The translations under genes were made by a program, and so were the position numbers. Below the pieces are notes generated by a model, which made no database searches, was not told the DNA's origin, and saw only the letters and a program-made list of their open reading frames with translations. Positions 7,883-17,431 of a DNA stretch of 64,000 bases are shown in pieces. The stretch's first letter is position 1, and every line of letters begins with the position of its first letter. The stretch is taken from assembly GCF_000011185.1 (NCBI RefSeq), contig NC_002689.2, positions 1,240,001 to 1,304,000 of the forward strand. Direction: 5' to 3'. The DNA comes from Thermoplasma volcanium GSS1. GTDB lineage: Archaea; Thermoplasmatota; Thermoplasmata; Thermoplasmatales; Thermoplasmataceae.

Positions 7883-8551
7883 ATGCTTCACCTTATAGTA
7901 GCAGATTCTGAACTCGAAACTATACCAGAAGAGATGTTAGATGATCCAGGAGTTAGAAGATTTGCTAAGAAAAGAAATAAAAGAGTTGACAGGATGATAC
8001 TTGACTCAAATTATATGCACGCATTTATAGATAAATATTATCCAGGTGAATCTAAAAGAAGAGGCAGGCCAGACATTATATACATCCTTCTTGAGATGGC
8101 ACAAGAATCCATACTTAATAGGAAAAACCTATTAAGAACATATATTCACACGCGGAACGATTTTGTAATAAAAATAAGTCCTATAACGAGAATGCCTAAA
8201 TCTTATAACAGATTTATCGGACTGTTTGAAGACCTCTTCGAGAAAGAGATCATAACTAACAATGGAAAGACATTGCTTTCGCTCGAAAGAATGAAACTAG
8301 ACGAACTTCTTGAATCCTTAAAAAAAGATAGAACGATACTACTTCATCCAAAAGGTGAGTTTAAAAAGCCTTCGGAATTTATAAGTACAGAAGATATCGC
8401 AGCAATTATAGGCGGGTTTTCAGAGGGAGATTTTAGGTCGGATGTTTCAAATATTCCAGAGAAATACTCTATATTCAGGGATGAGCTTACGATATGGTCT
8501 GTTGGATTAGAGATCGTTGCGAGCTATGAAAGAGCAATTGGTCTTCTATAG
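7883..8551 (+). CDS. nep1: Nep1/Emg1 rRNA pseudouridine N1-methyltransferase
   Basis: A 222-residue SPOUT-class enzyme that methylates N1 of a pseudouridine in the 16S rRNA decoding-region helix and assists small-subunit assembly. The signatures are LDSNYMHAFIDKYYPGESKRRGRPDI near the N-terminus and GGFSEGDFRSD at about 180, which forms part of the knotted AdoMet site. Length is standard for archaeal Nep1. It is divergent from the adenosyltransferase and is followed by tRNA-Cys. Confidence 0.95.
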   Translation: MLHLIVADSELETIPEEMLDDPGVRRFAKKRNKRVDRMILDSNYMHAFIDKYYPGESKRRGRPDIIYILLEMAQESILNRKNLLRTYIHTRNDFVIKISPITRMPKSYNRFIGLFEDLFEKEIITNNGKTLLSLERMKLDELLESLKKDRTILLHPKGEFKKPSEFISTEDIAAIIGGFSEGDFRSDVSNIPEKYSIFRDELTIWSVGLEIVASYERAIGLL

Positions 8552-8603
8552 TTGGTATTTATTCTTTCCTGCTCACGTCAAAATATTCTTTGGAGAGAAA
8601 GAG

Positions 8604-8613
8604 TAAAATATAG
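8604..8613 (+). promoter_or_regulatory. TATA box of tRNA-Cys
   Basis: TAAAATATAG lies 21-30 nt before the mature 5' end of tRNA-Cys, the usual archaeal spacing. Confidence 0.5.
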
Positions 8614-8633
8614 CCGCAATATAGCGATTCCAC

Positions 8634-8705
8634 GGATAGGTGGCAGAGTGGTCATGCGTGGGACTGCAGATCCCATTTACTAGGGTTCAATTCCCTACCT
8701 ATCCT
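8634..8705 (+). tRNA. tRNA-Cys (anticodon GCA)
   Basis: A 72-nt cloverleaf. The acceptor is GGATAGG/CCTATCC with discriminator U, as expected for tRNA-Cys. The anticodon loop is CTGCAGA, and the T loop is TTCAATT. CCA is not encoded. The decay island begins directly downstream. Confidence 0.95.
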
Positions 8706-8763
8706 TAATGCAATTAAGTGCAATAATATTTATTTAAAGAAAAGAGTAAGCATCTTAACATTT

Positions 8764-9057
8764 CTAATCTATATTAATTATATTATCACTTTTTTTCATT
8801 GCTACTATGTGTTCTTTTAGCATAGTTTTAGATGTCTCCCCAGCAACATTAGTAGGGCTATTCATTGGTGGCATCCTTTTGTTAGGTATATCTCTAATAT
8901 ATGTTTTTATATATTCAAAACCATAATATTCGAATATATCCTTTATAGCATAGGATGTTGGAAGTATAACAGTATTTACTATTCTATTAGCAACTACGTG
9001 AAATGCGTATCCATTGTTTTTTAATATCTTGCCAACATATTTTATTGACATTTGCAA
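8764..9057 (-). pseudogene. C-terminal remnant of a DNA-methyltransferase-like protein
   Basis: About 97 residues remain open (KYVGKILKNNGYAFHVVANR ... RDIPNKRMPPMNSPTNVAGE ... MLKEHIVAMKK). The ending, an RxIPNKRMP segment, a short SPTN stretch, then TMLKEHIV, resembles the C-terminus of site-specific DNA methylases. No ATG is available at a sensible N-terminus and the catalytic part is missing. The upstream side runs straight into the broken transposase at 9171-9822, so insertion or deletion probably removed the front of the gene. The methyltransferase assignment is tentative. Confidence 0.45.
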
Positions 9058-9170
9058 ATCATGGTAATGACACTTCTATCGCACATTTCTTGTTCTTTTT
9101 TTCTATTTCTTATATAGCTTTGTTCGATAATAGGGTGTTTCATGTTTTAGCAAGAGACGATTTTCATTAT

Positions 9171-9822
9171 CTACCTTGGCTTTTCCCCCGCTTCTCTGTT
9201 TGATATCACCACGAGATTGTACGTAATTGCTTTCAGGCCTATCGCAGTATCTTAGTGTCTGTTCACAGTGTACCTGATATTCTCGCACTTCAGTATCTCT
9301 TCAAGTATGCCGAAAGTACGCTCTATTTCCCATCTAAGAGGATACATTGAAGCATTTTCTTTTCTCAGGTCAATACCTATTTTCCTGTTTACGGGTAACC
9401 TATCAGGAATAATTCCCCCTCTTTTATTGGTATCAATTATTGGTAAAGGATGTGTGTTCTCAAACACAAAGTCATAAATATCAGATGCATCGTAAGCAGA
9501 ATCTGCAAGAATATATGAGAAATTTCTAATAGAATTTACCATATCGGTGATACAAACGAATCATGCATATTTCCCTTTGTAACAAGTCATTCCATTATAA
9601 TGGGATAATCTATATCAATTGACATATGGCATTTTCTACCATAAGACCATCCCTTTGTGGTCTTAGACCATCCGGATATAGGGTCTTTGTAATTACCCAT
9701 ACTTTTCTCCTCACTGCAGTTGAATGCTTGCATATATGGATCATAAAAGAATCTATTGTAACAATGGTTTCTATTGAATAAAGAGTGGTAATTTCGTTGT
9801 TTACTGCATGGAGGTCTATCAT
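9171..9822 (-). pseudogene. Broken DDE transposase (IS4/IS5-like, DDE_Tnp_1 fold)
   Basis: The reverse strand carries transposase pieces in different frames: SIETIVTIDSF (from 9822), then AFNCSEEKSMGNYKDPISGW and SYGRKCHMSIDIDYPIIME, then ILADSAYDASDIYDFVFENT ... YPLRWEIERTFGILEEIL, then AIGLKAITYNLVVISNREAGEKPR. ADSAYD holds the second catalytic Asp and WEIERTFG the final Glu region. There are at least two frameshifts, a TGA after PIIME and a TAA after NRH. The N-terminal third is absent, replaced by the tail of an unrelated transporter. It is therefore dead. Confidence 0.8.
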
Positions 9823-10025
9823 TCTGGCTCTTCGTCAAGGACAATATCATTATGTTGAATTTTTTTCATTTTATTATGTATAAAAATACCACCAACTATT
9901 ACCCATATGGCAAATGCAATAGGCATTATAGCAAGCAGAAATGTCATTCCGACTAAAGAGTATTCGATAAAGTTTTCAATTTACGTGAGTAGTAAAAGGA
10001 CTCCTAGTGAGGGAATCGATCCCAT
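9819..10025 (-). pseudogene. C-terminal tail of a membrane transporter, decayed
   Basis: A 69-codon frame reads MGSIPSLGVLLLLT, an in-frame TAA, then IENFIEYSLVGMTFLLAIMPIAF, a further hydrophobic stretch and a charged tail ending DEEPE. The layout of two hydrophobic helices and a charged tail looks like the end of a permease. It lies just downstream of the sugar-acid dehydratase on the same strand, so it may be the remains of a co-transcribed sugar-acid transporter. The family cannot be named from this fragment. Confidence 0.5.
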
Positions 10026-10054
10026 GGGTATAGCTTATCGCCATAATCCACCAT

Positions 10055-11221
10055 CTATGTAAAACCTCTTTTTTCCCATCCTTCACTGAAAAGATTGAAA
10101 TCCTTGTTTGTCTCATCAGCAAGATAGTCTTTCACGCGATCCTTGAGTGATATTCCTATTCCCGGTCTTTGTTCTACCTTCTCATAACCTGATATTATTT
10201 CAGGTTTGCTGTCCACAATATCCCACGTCCACTCGGGATAGGCGTACTCGTCGAACATTTCCTGGATCTTAAGGTTAGGAAGTGTCGCATCGAACTGCAT
10301 TGTAATAAAAGTATTCACCGGACCTTCAGCTTGATGGGGGGCTATTGCAATGTTATAAGCCTCTGCCATTGAGGCTATTTTCTTAGCTTCAAAGAGGCCA
10401 CCAGTATTAATAACATCTGGCTGAGCAATGTGAATTGCACCTAGTTCAAATGGTTTAATAAAATCAAACCTCGTAACATATCTTTCTCCCGCCGCTATTG
10501 GGATACTAGTGGATCTGGCTATCATCGCCATTCCTTCGATGTCTTCTGGAATTACTGGCTCTTCAAACCAACCTATATTTTCAAAACCTTCTAGATATTT
10601 GGCAATCTTTAAAGCTGTAGATCTATTGAACCTACCGTGTCCTTCTATTAAGAGTTCTACGTTCTTGCCAACTGCATCGTGGACAGATTCAATTATATCT
10701 CTTGCTCTATTCCATTCATTATCGTCAAGAAAACCAGATCCCGCTCCAAAAGGATCAAATTTAAGGGCTCTATATCCCCTTGATACAACACCTGATGCGA
10801 GTTTTTTCCAATCATCAATGGTGTCTGCTGAAGTATACCAACCATTGGCATATACTTTTATTCTATCTCTAAATTTTCCTCCAAGAAAAGTATAAACTGG
10901 GCATCCAAAGTGTTTACCCATTATGTCCCATAATGCTGTTTCTATTCCACTCATTAAACTAATACTAATAAGATCTTTGCTTCTATTAAATGTCCTCAAC
11001 ATCCAGTTAGTTACGAATTTATCTATCTCAAACGGATTAGCTCCAGTTATAAGATCCCCAAGGTCCCTTATTCTTTCCTTAAGAGAAAACTGTCCATTAT
11101 AAACTGTAGCCTCCCCTGTACCTACGGTACCATCATTAGTTATGAGTTCAAGAAAGACCCATTTCTTCCAAGGATTTCTCACTATATATGTTCTAATATC
11201 TGTAATCTTTTCCTCATACAT
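10055..11221 (-). CDS. Sugar-acid dehydratase, enolase superfamily (gluconate/galactonate type)
   Basis: A 388-residue mandelate-racemase-like member of the enolase superfamily. Capping-domain residues are at 1-130. In the barrel, KFDPFG carries the acid/base Lys region, then come the metal ligand segments EGHGRF, WFEEP and AAGERY, followed by QPDVINTGG and the catalytic His in APHQAEG. Such enzymes dehydrate D-gluconate or D-galactonate to 2-keto-3-deoxy acids, the second step of the non-phosphorylative Entner-Doudoroff pathway of Thermoplasma relatives. The KDG-aldolase-like gene at 49977 would act next. The gene is intact although remnants lie on both sides. The exact substrate is not decidable from sequence. 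Confidence 0.85.
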   Translation of the reverse strand: MYEEKITDIRTYIVRNPWKKWVFLELITNDGTVGTGEATVYNGQFSLKERIRDLGDLITGANPFEIDKFVTNWMLRTFNRSKDLISISLMSGIETALWDIMGKHFGCPVYTFLGGKFRDRIKVYANGWYTSADTIDDWKKLASGVVSRGYRALKFDPFGAGSGFLDDNEWNRARDIIESVHDAVGKNVELLIEGHGRFNRSTALKIAKYLEGFENIGWFEEPVIPEDIEGMAMIARSTSIPIAAGERYVTRFDFIKPFELGAIHIAQPDVINTGGLFEAKKIASMAEAYNIAIAPHQAEGPVNTFITMQFDATLPNLKIQEMFDEYAYPEWTWDIVDSKPEIISGYEKVEQRPGIGISLKDRVKDYLADETNKDFNLFSEGWEKRGFT

Positions 11222-11340
11222 AAATGACTATGTTTTTAAAGAATATGTTTTTTTGTCCAATTAATAATAGTATCCAAATTTTGTCTCATTCTCGTACGAT
11301 AATGATAAAAATTTCATAAAAAATACCTTTTCCAAGAGGA

Positions 11341-12300
11341 AGCAAGATCTAGTGGAAGAACTGGATAAAGAGGTATATGGGATAGTTCTATCGGCTTTAA
11401 AATAATTTACGTAATCTCTAATAAACTGTTATTTCCCTAAATTCCTTGAACAAAAAGGAGTGCAAAGAAACGGTTCTTACGAGATGGATTTTGGAGCAAG
11501 GTATGGAAATATCGATGATACATGTGCGTACAGATTGTAAAAATTAATTCCATACTGCTTTGTTAGACAAGTATTAGAGGAATATTGGTACGCACAGAAT
11601 AATATCAATGTATTCAAAGGATATATCAACAGGGAAGATTGCTGATATCCTAGAATAATCATTTCACAATAGATACAGCAGATCAATAATATCACGAATA
11701 ACAGACATAACAGTTCCGGAAATAAGAAATGTTTACAACGGAAATTGTATAAAAGATACGTTGGAATTTTCATGTATTCAATGTTCTTTTCATTGAGAAG
11801 GGATACAGTACAAACGGGCATGTAATATTTGCAATGGTTATACGATATAACGGATAATAAAAAATCCTAGGATTCTACATGAATCCCATAGGAAATAATA
11901 CAGCATATGGAAATGTATTGATCGATCTAATGAAGAGAGGCTTCAACCAACAGCTTTGTTCATAGTGGACATGCCCGAAATAGGGGAAGAGATCAAAGAA
12001 TTGTATCCTAGAGCTTATTTCTATTTACGTACAATTCATGCATAAAGGAATTTCCAATCAAATGTAAGAGATCACAATATAAATAAAATCTATTCCGGTC
12101 TTAAGTAAATATTGCTATTACGAACTAAAGAAGAAGCAATAAGCATGTTCGATGAATTCAAAAACAAATGGCCAGAGAAGTATACTAAGCCTATATACAA
12201 TATGGGGAAGAACTTAAACTCACTCCTAAAATACTATTGTCCGAATAAATAAGGAGATCGATACATTCTACTAATCCCATCGAATTAACGAACATAAGAT
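11341..12300 (+). pseudogene. Degenerate IS256-family (mutator-type) transposase
   Basis: Forward-strand fragments in shifting frames spell an IS256-type transposase: DISTGKIADILE ... SRSIISRITDITVPEIR, CMFFSL-type core remnants, ALFIVDMPEIGEEIKELYPRAYF, EEAISMFDEFKNKWPEKY, YNMGKNLNSLLKYY, and finally HSTNPIELTN, matching the family's TTNxIExxN box. Many stops and frameshifts separate the pieces, and no usable ORF remains. The boundaries are approximate and I could not identify terminal inverted repeats. It occupies nearly all of the 1.27 kb between the dehydratase and the phosphoesterase. Confidence 0.8.
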
Positions 12301-12493
12301 AAGTAGGAGAATAAATATCATCCAACAACACTAAAAGGATAATATAAATGCATGTAAGAGAAATGGACATGTTCCATGTGAGGCATCCTTTATAAAAACA
12401 CAACATTTAGAACACTAAATTTTCTGCTATTACGCTTATGTATTGACAGTATATATGACAATATCATATTATATTATCGTAACATGATGATGT

Positions 12494-13183
12494 ATGAAGG
12501 TGATAATTTATTCAGATATCCATGCAAACCTAGAAGCTATGAAGGAAGTTATCAAGAGGGAAAAATTTGACATTGCAATATTTCTTGGAGATGTTGTAGA
12601 TTATGGCCCAAAGCCAGCAGAGACCCTGGACTTGGTTATGGAAAACATGGATTATGGTGTAATGGGTAACCATGATTATGCAGCTGCGACGGGTGAAGAC
12701 TGTAATTGCGCGCCAGATATGCACGATCTGAGCGAATTTTCCAGGAAAGAAGTTACACTTCCGAGCCTGTCCAGTGAAGATCTAAAAAGACTTAGCTCAT
12801 TAAAGGAGTTCGTAGATACGGAGATAGATGGTAGAAAAATTTTAATGACGCACGCATCTCCGAATAATCATTTATTTGGCTATCTCTTTGCTACTGAGGC
12901 GGAGATGGTTTGGAAAGATAAGAGATATTCATCGTACGATCTCATAATGGTTGGCCATACACATTTCCAGATGCTGTATAGGAACAAAATCATTAATCCA
13001 GGTAGCGCTGGACAGCCACGTGATGGAGACTGGAGGCCAATGTATGCCATATGGGATACAGATGCTGACGAAGTAATCTTCAAAAGGTTCAAGTACGACA
13101 ACAACACCACATGGAAGCAGATCAAGGAAATCATCCCAGAGGGATCGCCATATCTGGATCAGCTGAGGAAGTTCTATTTTTGA
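12494..13183 (+). CDS. Metallophosphoesterase (YfcE/MJ0936-type)
   Basis: A 229-residue calcineurin-like phosphoesterase with the complete dinuclear metal site: SDIHAN at 7-12, GDVVDYGPKP, GNHDYA, the His in LMTHASPNN, and GHTHFQM, followed by NPGSAGQPRDGD. Related archaeal enzymes hydrolyse cyclic or diester phosphates in vitro; the physiological substrate is unknown. The start at 12494 follows a TATA-like CATATTATATTA by about 20-30 nt. It is intact within the decay island. Confidence 0.9.
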   Translation: MKVIIYSDIHANLEAMKEVIKREKFDIAIFLGDVVDYGPKPAETLDLVMENMDYGVMGNHDYAAATGEDCNCAPDMHDLSEFSRKEVTLPSLSSEDLKRLSSLKEFVDTEIDGRKILMTHASPNNHLFGYLFATEAEMVWKDKRYSSYDLIMVGHTHFQMLYRNKIINPGSAGQPRDGDWRPMYAIWDTDADEVIFKRFKYDNNTTWKQIKEIIPEGSPYLDQLRKFYF

Positions 13184-13696
13184 TTCTCCTTATTTTTCGT
13201 CACATGTTATTATATTGAGTTCGCCGTTTGCTCGTGGAATGTATATTTTCATATTAACATAGATACGTCATATGGTCAAACTCTAGTAGAACTACAGATT
13301 ATAAAAGTACCAACAATAACTCCAATTCATAGAAATATATAAGACTAGCCAAGTTAAATGAAAATATATTACAAGAACCAAGCATGATGTAATTAGTTTC
13401 GTACATATAGAAGCCATCATATGGTATATCTCAGCATTAACGGTACATTATTCATGTGACTATTTACAGACTTCACCTTATTATTGGTTTTTTTGATAGA
13501 AACAAAATATTTCTTTCTATTTGAAATTGATCTTATAAAATGCTGAAAGGCTTAGAACAGTAGCTAACTCGTGCGGAATTATAAAAAATAGATGACCTAA
13601 TTTTAAACCGTAAAATTTCATAGAAATCAAAGGAAATCCTAAGAAGGCCCGAGCACATTATTATGCGATTATATAGTAAGGTATGATTAAGCACCA
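13184..13696 (+). other. Gene-free AT-rich stretch (513 bp)
   Basis: I see no ORF with codon-like structure, no tRNA and no recognisable remnant. The last 30 bp contain GATTATATAG (around 13669-13678), a plausible TATA element for the Lrp-type regulator starting at 13697. The rest may be fully eroded coding DNA. Confidence 0.5.
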
Positions 13697-14131
13697 ATGA
13701 GGCCTTTTAAGATAGACAGGCTAGATTTAGATATAGTTGAGATGCTTGAGACTGACTGCTCATTGACATACGAAGAAATTGCCAAAATGACAGGAAAGAG
13801 CCTATGGACTATACGGGACAGGATTTTAGCGCTTAAGAAGAGAGGGGTGATTAAATCTTGCAGGGCAGAAATAGACTACGATAAACTCGGGCTTCCATGC
13901 AGGGCAATCATAGGCTTCAATGTACCACCAGATAAAATAGACGATTTCGTTGAACAAGCAAAGAAAGACAAAAGGATCAAAAAATTTATAATAACTACAG
14001 GTTCCAGACGTTTCCACATAAAGATTATAGGTAAGCAGTGTGGAGAGATCAGAGAATATGCCAGGACAATACTCCCTAAGTTTGGAGTATTTGATGTAGA
14101 TTTTGAGGTCGTATTAGATGAAATTATTTAG
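13697..14131 (+). CDS. Lrp/AsnC-family transcriptional regulator
   Basis: A 144-residue regulator. The N-terminal helix-turn-helix is at about 5-55 (DRLDLDIVEMLETDCSLTYEEIAKMTGKSLWTIRDRILAL). A RAM/ligand-binding domain follows at about 70-144 (AIIGFNVPPDKIDDFVEQAKKD ... FIITTGSRRFHIKIIG). Members sense amino acids and form octamers or dimers on DNA. It lies just upstream of a dead AhpD/CMD-like gene on the same strand, which may have been its target or operon partner. Confidence 0.9.
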   Translation: MRPFKIDRLDLDIVEMLETDCSLTYEEIAKMTGKSLWTIRDRILALKKRGVIKSCRAEIDYDKLGLPCRAIIGFNVPPDKIDDFVEQAKKDKRIKKFIITTGSRRFHIKIIGKQCGEIREYARTILPKFGVFDVDFEVVLDEII

Positions 14132-14327
14132 ATGATTAGTAGCTGTTCTTTAGTGAATTGCCTCATATCTTCCCTCTTTACCAGATTTTGTACGATTCGA
14201 TTATTAAGGTGTATGATTTCTTATTCCAACACGAAAATGAAATTTTGAAACTCTGAAAACATATCTAACAAAAATTGTCAAGCCATATTTGGTATGGTAG
14301 TTCTACTCATCGATCATGTAGAATGAT

Positions 14328-14846
14328 ATGGATGAAATACAACGTTTCGCTAAATCAACCCTTGGTGCAATGCCAAGGTAATAAAACTACTCGATAAACA
14401 TAACGTTGAAATAGCAAAAGATCAGTTTCCAGAAAATACTACGCTATAACTTGGAAGAACACACCTACCTAAAAAACTCTGGCACTAAAGGCCCTTTCGG
14501 TGTTGCCTGGAAATGGGCAGAGTGATTCTGCACTGATACACATCAAACTACCCCAGAAATGTGGGGCCAGTATGCCGGAAGTATTAGATGCTATCAAAGC
14601 AGCAAAAATGGCGCCCGTGTCCTCCACTATGGTGCTTATGGGCCCATCAAACCAATAGTAGAGAAATACACTGGTTCGATCAGCAACAGTACAGAAGTGC
14701 AAGACATTCTGGACGGGATCAAGACAGAACCTAGGATAGACTTAGTTCCAGAAGATCTATCCGCATTCGCGCCCATATCCGTCGACATGCTGGAAGAACA
14801 TCTTAAGGAAAAGAGTGATTTGATGTCTCCATTTGAGGTAGAATAG
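14328..14846 (+). pseudogene. AhpD / carboxymuconolactone-decarboxylase-like gene, frameshifted
   Basis: Joining three frames restores a typical protein: MDEIQRFAKSTLGAMP (from 14328), then KVIKLLDKHNVEIAKDQFPE, then LALKALSVLPGN ... SALIHIKLPQKCGASMPEVLDA, IKAAKMAPVSSTMV, then YGAYGPIKPIVEKYTGSI and a C-terminal tail to 14846. The middle part matches the family pattern (helical pair, then H-x-K, then GASxxEVLDAIKAAK). The cysteines of the CxxC site are not present in the surviving sequence. At least three frameshifts make it a pseudogene. Only the last piece survives as an open frame, and it should not be read as a gene by itself. Confidence 0.65.
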
Positions 14847-14949
14847 AAGTATCTTTTCCTTATGGCGTTTGCTGTGAGTATTACAATAAAATATGAAGGT
14901 GCTAGAAAGTTTACCTTACTGAGTTATTCCTGAGTGTAGGGAAAAAAGA

Positions 14950-15889
14950 GATGGTGTTTATCTGTATGAAAACTATACTTCAATTCCCAACATTGGTACA
15001 TAACCGGTGTATCCGTTGGCATGTCTCACTGTGAACCCGACAAAATTACATAAGCGTTAATGTCATAATTTGTAGGGGCGTCATATTGCATGTATCCGGC
15101 GGATAAGGAGAGACCAATGCCAAACTGCAAGTACCAAGGCGGAGACATACCACTGCAAGAGCCGTTCCAACTAGTGCAGCCAGCGTAAATGCCAGCATAA
15201 TATTACCCAGACCTGTTCCAAAGATAATCCAGGATGAGTCTGAATCAGTATACTGTTCTAAAAGGGTTTGTGAAGATAACTGATAAAATTGTGATCCAAT
15301 ATTTCCTATTCCCTGGGCAGCCTGGGCAGAAGTTTATCGATGCAAGCTATTAAATCATTCTATGTTGCTAATGGGTGTCGTGATACCATACTGGATCGAA
15401 CTCTGTATACTGCTGCCACCTAACTATACATTTACAACTCCAACATCGTAAAAATATTCATACACGAAGCGTGTACCTTAGCAATTCACATACCAAAGTG
15501 AATAGTTTGTGCTTCCTACATGGGCGTTAATGTAAACATAACCCGTGGAATTGGCAGTTGAAGAATAAACCGTTTCACCATAGTTGAAATTATAAACGAT
15601 GCCTGAACTGGCTGAATATCCTGATCCTCCGGCATTGTACTTACTACAAGAGGTGCTTCCGGGATTTAATGCATAACCCACGTTATTAGTTTAAGGGCAT
15701 CGCAGCGTTTGCATTTGTATATGCTTGAGAATCACCGGATATGTAGGTAAACGTCACCGGTATATGCATTATTGGTATATAGTTTGCATAATCCTGAATC
15801 CAATCAAAGCAAGGGCCACCAGGAATTATCGTTGGCAGGGTATAACCATATGGTACCACATTGGCTTGAACTAAAGCGGCAGGTTGAAC
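14950..15889 (-). pseudogene. Decayed secreted/membrane protein
   Basis: The reverse strand reads, in several frames: VQPAALVQANVVPYGYTLPT with FTYISGDSQAYTNANAAMP, GYALNPGSTSCSKYNAGGSG with VYINAHVGSTNYSLWYVNC, FVYEYFYDVGVVN, AQAAQGIGNIGSQFYQL, and a hydrophobic IMLAFTLAALVGTALAVV. The Ser/Thr/Asn/Tyr-rich segments plus one membrane span look like a Thermoplasma surface protein. Stops and frameshifts are frequent. The N-terminus is missing, since the open part begins directly at the stop of the ThDP enzyme gene. I do not recognise the family. Confidence 0.5.
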
Positions 15890-17431
15890 TTAAAGGAACA
15901 CTTTTGGTATTTCACGATCCATATTTATAATCAATACCCTTGCCTCATCACCTTCCCTTAGCCACTGCAGATCCTTTAAATTTGGATCAGCAACCTTTAC
16001 CGGTATATGAAATGCTTTGACAAGATTCTCCGCATCAATATTTGGCTTCAAGAAGTCTTTGTCCGCTACCTCGTTATAATAGCTTTTTGAAAAGCTCCTT
16101 AGTATCATATATCCGCCATTGTTCAATATTATAATCTTCAAGGGTAGATTGTACCTTTCTATGGTCCATAAGGTTTGAGGAGTGTACATGAATGAACCGT
16201 CGCCTACCACGGCAAGTACTTTTCCTTTTTTTAAAGACATACCGGCTCCTGCTGGCAATGCCCATCCCAACTGTCCAGTTTTAGCAGTAAAATACGAATT
16301 ATGCTCGTAAACCAAAAAACTTCTGAAAGTTTGTGAAGCTGAAATCGATTCATCTACTATTACATAATCTCTAAATTCCTTGGCTATCTTGCTCATTACG
16401 TATGCCGTTCCCATCTTTTTCCTAGCCAAGGTTATTGAAGTTTTTACTGTATAATTAGGTGATCTTGAGAAGTTACATTTTCTTTGTACCAATCCCATTA
16501 TCTCCCTTAGGAACATTTTTGGATTCATCTGGTAATGTGTACCGATCTTTCCCGAGTTGTCTGTACCAACAAATATAACGGTTTTTCCTTGCAATGGAGG
16601 TGGTGGAGTATAAGGATAAAGGGTTATATCCCCACCAACAACCAGGACAAGATCGTGTTGCATAAGTTTCATGTTTAACAGGGCCGATGCAGGTGGGAGA
16701 TCCCCAGCGTACTGAGGGTCATCAGATGGATAACAGCCCCTGCTCGCCAACGGCTCACAATAAACGGGACATCCAAGTGCATGAGCGAAATCCTTTGCTT
16801 CTTCAAAAGCGTCGTAAAGATCTATTTCATATCCAAAGACTATGGCCGGATACTTCGCCCCATTTATCATGTCTGCTATTTCCCTTAAAGCCTTCTTATC
16901 TATCCATTCGTAGTCTATTTTATGGAAATCATCAAATTTTTCATTGTATTCTTCATCCATCACATTCATAGGAAAGCTCAGGAATACTGGACCTTTTGGT
17001 GGAGCCTCTGCTATTTGATACGCTCTTTTTAACGATCTGTAAATGTCATCGGCCTGTTTCACTTCGTATTTATACTTAACTAGTCCAGATACAAGGCTAG
17101 TAAGGTCTCCGGATAATATTGGCTCGTAAAAGATATGCCTATAGTCCTGCTGTCCAGCAGTGACTATGACTGGGGATCGATTATAAAAGGCAGTGTGCAG
17201 AAAGGCAATTGAGTTCCCTATTCCAGGAACTGTATGTAGGTTGCACAGCGTAGGCGAACCTGTTACTTGTGCCTTTCCATCAGCCATACCCACAGAAATA
17301 GAATCATGCAGCGTTAATACATAGTCATTTACCGATCTTAGCATTGGAATCTCCGTGGTTCCCGGGTTGCCAAATACCTCTTCTATACCAAGTTTTTTGA
17401 GGCTTTCGGCGAATATCTCATATCCCTTCAT
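15890..17431 (-). CDS. ThDP-dependent 2-oxo-acid decarboxylase-like enzyme (benzoylformate decarboxylase type)
   Basis: A 513-residue ThDP enzyme closest in pattern to benzoylformate decarboxylase: FGNPGTTEIPML, NLHTVPGIGNS with the catalytic-type H66, VIVTAGQQ, and the ThDP/Mg motif GDGSFMYTPQ ... LNNGGY in the last domain. The residue expected to be the ThDP-activating glutamate (QE in the bacterial enzyme) is Asp here, in LHD at 41-43. This gene begins directly after the stop of a D-2-hydroxyacid dehydrogenase, so the two form an operon acting on 2-oxo acids: reduction by one, decarboxylation or carboligation by the other. The substrate is unknown, and an acetolactate-synthase-like role is an alternative. 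Confidence 0.8.
   Translation of the reverse strand: MKGYEIFAESLKKLGIEEVFGNPGTTEIPMLRSVNDYVLTLHDSISVGMADGKAQVTGSPTLCNLHTVPGIGNSIAFLHTAFYNRSPVIVTAGQQDYRHIFYEPILSGDLTSLVSGLVKYKYEVKQADDIYRSLKRAYQIAEAPPKGPVFLSFPMNVMDEEYNEKFDDFHKIDYEWIDKKALREIADMINGAKYPAIVFGYEIDLYDAFEEAKDFAHALGCPVYCEPLASRGCYPSDDPQYAGDLPPASALLNMKLMQHDLVLVVGGDITLYPYTPPPPLQGKTVIFVGTDNSGKIGTHYQMNPKMFLREIMGLVQRKCNFSRSPNYTVKTSITLARKKMGTAYVMSKIAKEFRDYVIVDESISASQTFRSFLVYEHNSYFTAKTGQLGWALPAGAGMSLKKGKVLAVVGDGSFMYTPQTLWTIERYNLPLKIIILNNGGYMILRSFSKSYYNEVADKDFLKPNIDAENLVKAFHIPVKVADPNLKDLQWLREGDEARVLIINMDREIPKVFL

Noticed and set aside
8634-8705. tRNA-Cys 3' end as attachment site of an integrated element
   Set aside because: I looked for a second copy of the T-arm/acceptor sequence within the following 8 kb and found none. 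No integrase gene is present.
15478-15681. 67-codon frame as a separate small secreted protein
   Set aside because: Related sequence continues on both sides in other frames, so it is one piece of a decayed larger gene.
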